Shown piece by piece: positions 13,943 to 20,025 of a stretch of 20,025 nt of DNA. The notes under the pieces are model-generated. The model was not told the origin of the DNA. It saw nothing but the letters and a program-made list of their open reading frames with translations, and searched no databases. The DNA comes from a virus. How positions within the stretch are numbered: the first letter of the stretch is position 1; each line of letters starts with the position of its first letter. Position numbers and translations under genes: made by a program. The stretch is taken from positions 1-20,025 of the IMG/VR virus record IMGVR_UViG_3300023116_000466; one strand, 5' to 3'.

Positions 13943-15270
13943 CAGTCGACCTGCGCTTCCTCGTCGGTCGGGAGTCCGCCGATCTCTCGCAGGTAGTCGT
14001 CGAGATTGTCGTCTGGGATGAGCGCGCCCGCGGTGGCGAGGCGGGAGACGTAGTTGGAGATCGTGTCGAGGTCGGGTGCGCGTGGTGCGGTGTAGGCGAT
14101 CGTCGGAGCGAGGCGCGGGTCGATCCCGTTGATCCGCATCAGGCGAGGCACCGCGTAGCTGTTGAGGACGTCAGCGATCGAGGCGAGGTAGGCGGCGATC
14201 GAGTCCTGGAACAGTTCGATCTTCGACACCGAGAGCGCCTGCGCGCCTATGCGGTCGTGACCGACCAGTAGGAAGTCGGCGAGCATCGTCATCGCGATCC
14301 GGGTGTCGTAGCGGCTGATGATGACGTTCGTGTCGAACTGGCGGCGACCACCAGTGCTCATGAGCTTGATGTCGTAGGCGAGGTTGCCGGTCTCGTGGTC
14401 GTAGGCCAGGGGGAATACGAGACCCTCTTGCTCGTCGCGTCTGATGTTGCGGACGATCTCTTTGATCGCGGTGAGGGCCTGGGTCTCGGCCGATGTGGCG
14501 GAGTCGGAGAGGAGCTGGGGTGGCACGAACGCCACAGGCATCCCGGCGAGATCGCGTTCGATGCCGATCGCTTCGATCTCGGCGATGCGCTTCTGGTAGT
14601 ACCACGAGACGTAGGCCGATCGCAGGATCGAGCGGCCTTGCGGGTTGTTCATGCGGGTCGTGGTGCGGAACAGCAGCGACTTCTCGATCGGGAGGAACAC
14701 GTTCGTCCCCGCCGAGGGGTCCTGCTGGATCGCGCCCTCGATCCCGCCGTGCGAGTCGAGCTGCCATTCGGTGATGGTGTCCTGTGCCCGGACGGGGAGC
14801 TTGCGCCACCCGATCCGGCCGTCGTCGAACTTCGAGGAGGTGCCGTCGTCGGCGAGGCCGTTGCGGCGCTTGTAGACGATCTCGTGGAGCGAGTAGCCGT
14901 ACACGAGGAACCCGAGGACGGACGAGATGAAGTCCTCCCACGAGGTGCTCATGTCGGACATGCACGACGCGACGAACTCGGCCTCGTCGATGGCGGCCTG
15001 GTCGTCGGGGTCCGCGGGCTGCACGGTCCAATCGACCGAGCGGAACAACATCTCGATCGAAGCGAGCGTCGCGCCGATGACGGGATGGTTCTCGGCCATC
15101 TCGCGGAAGATCGCCATCCCGCCTCGACCTTGAAGCTGTCGTAGGAAGTCCTCGGTGATCTGTCCCGCGTTCACCGACAGGCCAGCCGAGCCAACCTCAG
15201 CGAAGTCGGTCGACGTGACCTTCTGCTTCTTGACCGGCGTGGTCCGGCCGCCCGTCTTGTTCTGCGCCAC
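13942..15270 (-). CDS. Portal protein (DUF935 / Mu gp29-like)
   Basis: A 442-aa protein with a GTG start at 15270-15268, 10 bases after the protease stop. Residues 45-140 include LQGRGGMAIFREMAENHPVI, IGATLASIEMLFRSVDWTV and SWEDFISSVLGFLVYGYSLH, the start of the DUF935 portal family typified by Mu gp29. Further on, YDIKLMSTGGRRQFDTNVII and ISRYDTRIAMTMLADFLLVG match the portal core. Twelve such subunits form the ring through which DNA enters and leaves. The N-terminal 30 residues are basic and probably disordered. Mu gp29-like portals normally pair with MuF-type proteins, which agrees with the downstream gene. Confidence 0.9.
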   Translation of the reverse strand: MAQNKTGGRTTPVKKQKVTSTDFAEVGSAGLSVNAGQITEDFLRQLQGRGGMAIFREMAENHPVIGATLASIEMLFRSVDWTVQPADPDDQAAIDEAEFVASCMSDMSTSWEDFISSVLGFLVYGYSLHEIVYKRRNGLADDGTSSKFDDGRIGWRKLPVRAQDTITEWQLDSHGGIEGAIQQDPSAGTNVFLPIEKSLLFRTTTRMNNPQGRSILRSAYVSWYYQKRIAEIEAIGIERDLAGMPVAFVPPQLLSDSATSAETQALTAIKEIVRNIRRDEQEGLVFPLAYDHETGNLAYDIKLMSTGGRRQFDTNVIISRYDTRIAMTMLADFLLVGHDRIGAQALSVSKIELFQDSIAAYLASIADVLNSYAVPRLMRINGIDPRLAPTIAYTAPRAPDLDTISNYVSRLATAGALIPDDNLDDYLREIGGLPTDEEAQVD

Positions 15271-15280
15271 GATCGGCAGC

Positions 15281-17173
15281 CTACTCGCTGGTCGGGGTCA
15301 GGGATAGATCTGCCTCGACGCGGCGGGCCTTGCCGCCGATCGAGTAGCCGCGGAGCTGGCCCGCTTTGACGAGATCCCAGGCCCATGACTCCCACACGAC
15401 GCCCATGAACGGGGTCTCGGCTGGGAACTCGACCTTGCGGATGTCTTCGCCTGGGAGCGAGAGCGATGTCTGGATCGGCATCGGCCAGGTCAGGATCTCG
15501 ACCATCTCGCCCGCGGCTTTGTCGGAGTGCTGGAGGAAGATGGTGCGGTCGCCGGAGCGGACCCAGTCCCAGATCGCCTTCTGGAGTGTGGCGGCGTCGA
15601 TGAACTCGCCGTGGCCGTCGAGGCGGCCGGGGACGTACACCGGGCCGAGGGTGTAGCGCTCCTCGGCTTTGGCGAACGGGACGACGGCGTGGAGCGCTGC
15701 GAGCTTCTCGGTGGTGTCGCCGGTCGTGTACGGCGGAGCGAACCCGAGCGCTTCGAGGCGGTCCTCGATGACGCTGCGAGCGAGGTCGAGCATCATGTCG
15801 CCGCTCGACTTGTGAGTGAGTTGGTGGGCGGCGATGAGCTGCTCAGGTGTGAGACCATCGAGCGATCGAGAGAACGACTCGATCTGGGCGAGGCGTTCCT
15901 CGGCGTCGGCCATCGTGTCGTAGCAGCCGAAGCGTCGACCACGACCCTCGGAGTAGACACAGAAGCGACCATCCTCCTCGACGATCTCCTTGCGGAACTC
16001 GTGACCGTATCCCTTCGTCTCGTCGTCGTAGCCGTAGCCCGACTCGATCTCGACGTCGACCTCGGCGAGGATCGGCTTCCACGCAGCGCAGACATACCCG
16101 GCGCGGACCGCCGCGCCGAACTTCAGGCACGCGCCGATCTTGTAATAGGCGCAGTTGTCGCAGCGACGCTGACCGTCGGCGGGTGCGTAGGCGTCGGGGA
16201 GGGCGTGCGGGATCGGTTCGCCGTCGGGGTAGCGGATGTGGGCTTTGTCGGTGTCCATGCTTTTCCTGGTCGACAGCGGGTGCCCCTCGGGCAGTAGGTC
16301 GGTGTCGAAAGCTGATCGAGGGAATCGTCCCGTGCGTACCGCGGTGAGGAACGCGTTCACCCTGGCGTATGCCCACTGGTCCGCTGATCCGACGTTCGGT
16401 CGAACCGATGCTGGGTTGGTTCGGTAAGCGCCGACACCACGCTCGAACACGGCGCTCAGCATTCGCAGGGTGACTCGCTTCGAGGCGGTGCTGCCGTGCT
16501 TCTCGTTGTGGTCCTCGACCTTGCGTTCGAGCGCATCTCGGACTCGGGCCGAGACTTCTTTCTTGATTCGGTCGCTGATGTCGCCAGCTGGTCGAAGTTC
16601 CGAGGCTGATCGAAGCGCCTGTCGATCGGTCGGGGTCAGGCGTCGATCTTCGTCGATGGCGTACACCTGCATCAGGACGGCGGGGTCGTCGCTCGATGCT
16701 TCTCTCGTGTCGCCTGCGCGTTCGATCGTGCCAGTGCGGAACACTTCGACCGCGACGCCTGTGGCGTACTCGGTCGGTCCTGGCGGCTTCGGGATGGCGT
16801 AGAGGTACGCACGCCCGACACGAGCATCAGATCCCGCGACCTTCTCCAGTCGGTCTCGTGTGCGTTCAGCCCACTCCATCGCTGCCATCCTGTCCTGCCC
16901 GAGGGAACCGCCCCACAGCAACCACGCCACGATCCCTGGCGTGGGTCGATCGGTCTCCCCATTGATGAACGCTCGACTGTCGTCTGTCTCGATGTCGCCT
17001 CGATGTCGAGCGAACCACGCGGCCATCCGGGTCACCTTGTCCTCGGACACGTTGCCGCCTGCCATCGCCCGAGCTTCGCGGATCGTGGCAGGGCGCAGAC
17101 CATCACCAGCGAACTCCAGCAGGTCCAAGCCGCGGGACGCGTTGGCGGAGATGTACGAGGGGACTGCGACCAT
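15281..17173 (-). CDS. Multidomain prohead protease (XkdF-like) with N-terminal and Cys-rich domains, 630 aa
   Basis: The ATG at 17173-17171 (MVAVPSYISANASRGLDLLE) is chosen because the upstream extension is Arg/Ala-rich and overlaps the terminase end. Residues 1-110: GLRPATIREARAMAGG, KVTRMAAWFARHRGD and TPGIVAWLLWGG, a domain I know from many phage capsid-maturation proteins. Residues 335-370: RCDNCAYYKIGACL, then VCAAWKP, so Cys338, 341, 349 and 362 form a HiPIP-like or metal-binding cluster. Residues 411-446: FCVYSEGRGRRFGCYDTMAD and AEERLAQIESF, a small domain often found with the cluster. Residues 497-620: XkdF-like serine protease, with YTLGPVYVPG, His549 in FLQHS and Ser611 in RGYSIGGKARRV as likely catalytic residues. 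It should process the prohead. It is encoded before the portal instead of after it. Residues 110-330 are unassigned. Confidence 0.84.
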   Translation of the reverse strand: MVAVPSYISANASRGLDLLEFAGDGLRPATIREARAMAGGNVSEDKVTRMAAWFARHRGDIETDDSRAFINGETDRPTPGIVAWLLWGGSLGQDRMAAMEWAERTRDRLEKVAGSDARVGRAYLYAIPKPPGPTEYATGVAVEVFRTGTIERAGDTREASSDDPAVLMQVYAIDEDRRLTPTDRQALRSASELRPAGDISDRIKKEVSARVRDALERKVEDHNEKHGSTASKRVTLRMLSAVFERGVGAYRTNPASVRPNVGSADQWAYARVNAFLTAVRTGRFPRSAFDTDLLPEGHPLSTRKSMDTDKAHIRYPDGEPIPHALPDAYAPADGQRRCDNCAYYKIGACLKFGAAVRAGYVCAAWKPILAEVDVEIESGYGYDDETKGYGHEFRKEIVEEDGRFCVYSEGRGRRFGCYDTMADAEERLAQIESFSRSLDGLTPEQLIAAHQLTHKSSGDMMLDLARSVIEDRLEALGFAPPYTTGDTTEKLAALHAVVPFAKAEERYTLGPVYVPGRLDGHGEFIDAATLQKAIWDWVRSGDRTIFLQHSDKAAGEMVEILTWPMPIQTSLSLPGEDIRKVEFPAETPFMGVVWESWAWDLVKAGQLRGYSIGGKARRVEADLSLTPTSE

Positions 17174-17214
17174 GCGTCGATCGTAGTCGACGAAAACGAC
17201 CGCCGCCGCGGCCG
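17174..17214 (-). promoter_or_regulatory. Intergenic gap with weak -10-like box before the protease gene
   Basis: TACGAT (17185-17180) lies 6 bases upstream of the ATG, the same distance as the TACACT box before the small terminase, but no -35 box with suitable spacing is seen. No Shine-Dalgarno is visible either. The protease may be read through from the terminase mRNA or from a leaderless start here; evidence is weak. Confidence 0.28.
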
Positions 17215-18537
17215 TCACACTGTCCAGGGCGACTTTCGGGTCGACTGGAAAGGGACCACCGCCTGCGGCTCTCGACCGCCGACCATCAACTCCGACAGCG
17301 CCCACACGAGAGCGTCGAGCCTGTCGGGTGATGGTCCGTCTGGTGTCCAGGTGCACAGCTGATCTTCGAGTTCAGGGAACGCTCCCGCGTGGTGGACCCG
17401 GCCCTGCTCGTACAGGGCAGCGACGGGTTCGGCTCGGGTGCGCTTGCCGCGGGACGCGTGGACGAGCTTGACGGGGACCGAGGCGTCGATGGTGCGAAGG
17501 GTGTGGGAGATCATGTCGCCGCCCTGGTTCGCCTCTGCGACGATCCGGTCGGCCTTGTGGACGTGGTGCGCGGTGACCGCAGCGGACGCCCACTCGGCGG
17601 GGCTGCCCTTCATCGAGCGGTCCTCCAGGACGTAGCCGTGGCCGTGGTCGTCGACGCCTGCGACGATGATGCCGGTCTCGTCCGAGTCGACGTTGGCCGA
17701 AGCGGCTGGGTCGATCGCGACGACGACCCGGCGGAGGTTCGGGACGGTGGTGGTGCGGGCATCGTCGAGCATGTCGCGATTCCACAGCGCGCCGTCGGCG
17801 TCGAGGAGCAGTTCGGCTTCGAGTTCCTGACGACCCAGGCGGGTGCCCTCGTAGCGGTGTCGCATCTCGTCGAGGAACGTCGCGGACAGGTTGGCGGCGT
17901 TCTCGTAGGTCGAGCCTCTGGTCACGACGCAGTCGGGCCGGTCGGCGAGGTTGCGGATCAGGCGAGTCGGTCGAGGGGTGGTGGTGGCGACCGCCCGCGG
18001 TCGATCGCCGATCCGGAGGCCGAACATCAGCTGGTCCCATGCGTCGGGGTAGCGCCAGGCGGCGACCTCGTCGGCCCAGGCGAGATCGTGGTTCGGTCCG
18101 CGGAGTCGGTCGGGTTCGTCTGCTGAGTAGGTCGTGGCGATCGCTCCGTTCGGGAACGTGACCCGCCGCTTCGAGGGTTCGTATCGCGGGCGGGTCTCGT
18201 CAGGGAAGATGCGAAGCAGGCCGGACTCGCCCTCGATCATCGTGTCGCGGACGTCCGCGGCGGTCGCTCCGACGAGTGCGATGCGTCCAGCGTGACCAGA
18301 CTCGACCTGTCGTCGCACCCACTCAGCACCTGACCTGGTCTTGCCGAACCCGCGGCCAGCGAGGATCAGCCAGATGCGCCAGTCGCCGTCGGGAGCGAGC
18401 TGCGCTGGGCGTGCCCACACCGACCAGTCGTAGAGGATCGACCGGATCATGTGCGGGTCGTAGTCCTCGACCCAGTCGATGCCTTCGGCTTCCGCGGCGG
18501 CGATGAGCCGCTGCACCACCGATCGCTCGTCGGTCAC
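17215..18537 (-). CDS. terL: Terminase large subunit
   Basis: The GTG at 18537-18535 overlaps the stop of the small subunit (GTGA), fixing the start; the frame upstream is Arg-rich shadow sequence. The 440-aa product has an ATPase domain with Walker A GRGFGKT at 61-67, Walker B DLAWADE at 151-157 and a coupling motif ATTTPRP at 184-190. The nuclease domain holds Asp276 (VVVAIDPAAS), Glu335 (RIVAEANQGGD) and Asp408 (PDRLDALVWAL), which match the three acidic metal-binding positions. The words RAEPVAALYEQGRVHHAG and FPELEDQL belong to the COG5323/Terminase_6 group, also found in gene transfer agents. It drives DNA packaging into the prohead and cuts the concatemer. Confidence 0.95.
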   Translation of the reverse strand: MTDERSVVQRLIAAAEAEGIDWVEDYDPHMIRSILYDWSVWARPAQLAPDGDWRIWLILAGRGFGKTRSGAEWVRRQVESGHAGRIALVGATAADVRDTMIEGESGLLRIFPDETRPRYEPSKRRVTFPNGAIATTYSADEPDRLRGPNHDLAWADEVAAWRYPDAWDQLMFGLRIGDRPRAVATTTPRPTRLIRNLADRPDCVVTRGSTYENAANLSATFLDEMRHRYEGTRLGRQELEAELLLDADGALWNRDMLDDARTTTVPNLRRVVVAIDPAASANVDSDETGIIVAGVDDHGHGYVLEDRSMKGSPAEWASAAVTAHHVHKADRIVAEANQGGDMISHTLRTIDASVPVKLVHASRGKRTRAEPVAALYEQGRVHHAGAFPELEDQLCTWTPDGPSPDRLDALVWALSELMVGGREPQAVVPFQSTRKSPWTV

Positions 18538-19007
18538 GCTTCGAGCTTGCGAAGACGTTCTCGGAGGATCTCGCCGACGTCGGTGCGGAGTGGTCCGCCT
18601 TCTGGGCCGGTGACCTCGAGCTGGCGCGGTGCGTCCATCCCGAACAGTTGACGACGTGCGCTCGAGATTCTGATCGCTGAGTTCGTGAGGGTGGCGAGCT
18701 GGTTCGGATCGGCGTCGGCTCCGAGCTGGGCGATCGCGGTCGACACTCGTCGCCATAGCTGGTCGATGCGTTCACCCTCGGACGCTCGAACCTCTTCGAC
18801 TGCCGCGGTTCCCCATCGCTTCAGGGCGGCGTCGTAGGCGCGTTTGGCGGAGGACCGATCGGCGTAGCCGACGTGGTCGGCGATCTCGTCGAACGTCCAG
18901 CCGACTCGGCGCAGTTCGACGACTTTGCGGTAGCGGTCGGCTTCGTCGGGTGTGAGCGCGGCGGTGGCGTTCTTCTGTGGTGCGGGGTGTCCGGGCTTGC
19001 GGGCCAT
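18534..19007 (-). CDS. terS: Terminase small subunit
   Basis: A 157-aa protein directly upstream of the large terminase, sharing 4 bases with it. Residues 21-62 (DEADRYRKVVELRRVGWTFD, then EIADHVGYADRSSAKRAYD) form a helix-turn-helix that would bind the packaging site. Residues 70-125 are helical (IDQLWRRVSTAIAQLGADAD and following) and likely form the oligomer; the end (EVTGPEGGPLRTDVGEILRE) is typical of phage small subunits. The start is the ATG at 19007-19005, set by a promoter -10 box only 6 bases before it and the Met-Ala-Arg-Lys basic leader. Confidence 0.88.
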   Translation of the reverse strand: MARKPGHPAPQKNATAALTPDEADRYRKVVELRRVGWTFDEIADHVGYADRSSAKRAYDAALKRWGTAAVEEVRASEGERIDQLWRRVSTAIAQLGADADPNQLATLTNSAIRISSARRQLFGMDAPRQLEVTGPEGGPLRTDVGEILRERLRKLEA

Positions 19008-19013
19008 GTTGCG

Positions 19014-19041
19014 AGTGTAGCGTTGTCGGGCGGGTGGTCTA
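19014..19041 (-). promoter_or_regulatory. Candidate packaging-block promoter, possibly leaderless
   Basis: TACACT (19019-19014) lies 6 bases before the small-terminase ATG; TAGACC (19041-19036) is a four-of-six -35 match with a 16-base spacer. The whole element sits in the 31-base gap and overlaps the methyltransferase stop. There is no Shine-Dalgarno, so the mRNA would be nearly leaderless. The string CTACACTCG around the -10 recurs exactly at 8454-8446. Confidence 0.52.
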
Positions 19042-20025
19042 GTCGACGAAGTTTCGGGCCTTGCCAGTTCGTTCGAGGATGGGCTTCGTGTCGGTGTGTC
19101 GCTGGTATCGGTTGCAGATGATGTCGACGTAGATCGGGGAGATCTCGATGCCGTGGCCGCGTCGGTTGTTGGCGTCTGCGGCGAGGATGGTCGAGCCTGA
19201 TCCGCAGAAGGGGTCGTAGACGATGTCGTTGTCGTCGGTGTAGGCCTTGATGAAGAACTCGGGGAGGCCGACTGGGAATGCTGCGCCGTGGCCGGTCGCT
19301 TCGTGAGATGAGGCGAAGGTTGGGAGTCTGTTGGATGGGTAGGCGAGTCCTGGTTCGCTTCTGATCTTGAAGTCGAACCCTGGCTGGCCTTGTCGTTCGG
19401 CGTTGCTGCTCCCTTGGAGCTTCGCCCAGTTGGTGTCGCCCGCGCCTGGTCCTAGTGCCTGTGGGACTCGTTCCGATTCGTAGGTGACTGCGTCAGGGTT
19501 GAATCGCCACTCCTCGCCTGGGCGGGTGAACTGGTAGACAGGCTCGAACGCGTTCTTGAATCGACGGGCGGGTCTCATCGGGACGCCGTTGCGTTCCCAG
19601 CAGTACTCGGTCGCGATGTTCCATCCCCATCGTGTGTAGTGGGCGTTGACGAGATCCATGACGTAGGTCTCCATCGAGAGGCCGTTCGATCCTGCCTTGA
19701 TGTTCATGAAGTACGAACCGTCGTCGGTCAGGTGGTGGAGGATGTTGTCCGCGATTGGTTGATACCAGTCGACGTACTGGTCGGGTGGGATCGGTTGGAA
19801 GGGGGAGTCCTCGTCGTACTTCCTGCGGTCGGCGTATGGCGGGGATGTGACGGCGAGGTTGATCTGTTGGCCGTTGAGGAGGCGGGCGACGTCGTCGGGG
19901 TTGCGGGAGTCGCCGCACATCACTCGATGGTTGCCGAGTAGCCAGATGTCGCCAGGCTTCGCGATGCGAGGCACTTCTGCGAGCGGTTCGGGTAGGTCGG
20001 TGTCGTCGGGCTGTTGGAACGACTG
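19039..20025 (-). CDS. DNA methyltransferase, beta-class order, 5' end beyond the window (probable ParB-like fusion)
   Basis: The frame is open through the right edge; 328 residues are visible, starting QSFQQPDDTDLPEPLAEVPR. A GTG at 19974 could be a start, but the codons above it read as coding sequence joined to IAKPGDIWLLGNHRVMCGDS, the usual link between a ParB/Srx-like domain and an N4/N6 methyltransferase in phages. In the visible peptide, the catalytic motif is SPPY at 61-64 and the SAM-binding motif is DPFCGSGST near 271-279, i.e. motif IV before motif I (beta order). The target-recognition stretch lies between. It methylates adenine N6 or cytosine N4 in DNA, possibly to protect phage DNA from host restriction. 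It ends 31 bases before the small terminase. Confidence 0.85.
   Translation of the reverse strand, partial: QSFQQPDDTDLPEPLAEVPRIAKPGDIWLLGNHRVMCGDSRNPDDVARLLNGQQINLAVTSPPYADRRKYDEDSPFQPIPPDQYVDWYQPIADNILHHLTDDGSYFMNIKAGSNGLSMETYVMDLVNAHYTRWGWNIATEYCWERNGVPMRPARRFKNAFEPVYQFTRPGEEWRFNPDAVTYESERVPQALGPGAGDTNWAKLQGSSNAERQGQPGFDFKIRSEPGLAYPSNRLPTFASSHEATGHGAAFPVGLPEFFIKAYTDDNDIVYDPFCGSGSTILAADANNRRGHGIEISPIYVDIICNRYQRHTDTKPILERTGKARNFVD

Noticed and set aside
14171-15031. Second minus-strand frame of 286 codons inside the portal gene
   Set aside because: Arg/His-rich frame-shadow of the portal; no motif and no ribosome site.
18538-18756. Upstream extension of the large terminase frame to 18756
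   Set aside because: Arg/Pro-rich and overlapping the small terminase; the GTG at 18537 with a 4-base overlap fits better.

Overview
The window is a stretch of the late (virion) region of a high-GC tailed phage or prophage. Every supported gene lies on the minus strand, so transcription runs from the right edge to the left. The genes are tightly packed, with many ATGA, GTGA or TGATG start/stop overlaps. No stretch longer than 300 bases lacks a gene. I see no tRNA, rRNA, CRISPR array, IS element or integrase. The host is probably a high-GC actinobacterium. That is an inference from base composition, the actinophage-like N-terminus of the tail fibre (FTSGQVLTAAQLNDLD) and the Thr-rich linker of the last protein. 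Such linkers are common in secreted proteins of Acidimicrobiia and other actinobacteria, but nothing here proves the host.

Layout in the direction of transcription. (1) Packaging, right edge to 17215: a DNA methyltransferase cut by the edge and probably joined to a ParB-like domain outside it, then small and large terminase. (2) Capsid, 17173 to 10414: a 630-aa multidomain protein ending in an XkdF-like prohead protease, a DUF935/Mu gp29-like portal, a 100-aa unknown, a MuF-type minor head protein, a scaffold-like protein, a DUF2190-like decoration protein and the major capsid protein. A 15-bp hairpin follows, with a smaller one beside it. (3) Neck, 10293 to 8623: two connector proteins, an HK97 gp10-like protein and a probable tail terminator. 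(4) Tail, 8636 to 704: a 50-aa Com-like zinc ribbon, a 60-aa unknown, two paralogous tail-tube proteins, a 14-bp hairpin, frameshifted tail assembly chaperones, the tape measure, a tail-tip protein, an S74-type tail fibre and a 56-aa unknown. (5) The left edge cuts a protein with a signal peptide, a PPC-like domain and a long Thr-rich tail. With no sheath or baseplate genes seen, and a tube plus tape measure, the particle is most likely a siphovirus with a mosaic of Mu-like head genes.

The main surprises are these. Two adjacent tail-tube paralogues exist, and only one carries a C-terminal domain; that same domain recurs inside the tail-tip protein. An exact GGGAAAA slippery heptamer joins the G and T chaperone frames. 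A Com-like zinc ribbon sits inside the structural operon. Three candidate promoters share the string CTACAC(T)TCG or CTACACTCG and head the packaging, capsid and tail blocks, and two of them would give nearly leaderless mRNAs. Strong hairpins lie just after the major capsid gene and just after the tube genes. Several small genes (56, 50 and 60 aa, and the secreted protein) were found by translating the minus strand by hand.
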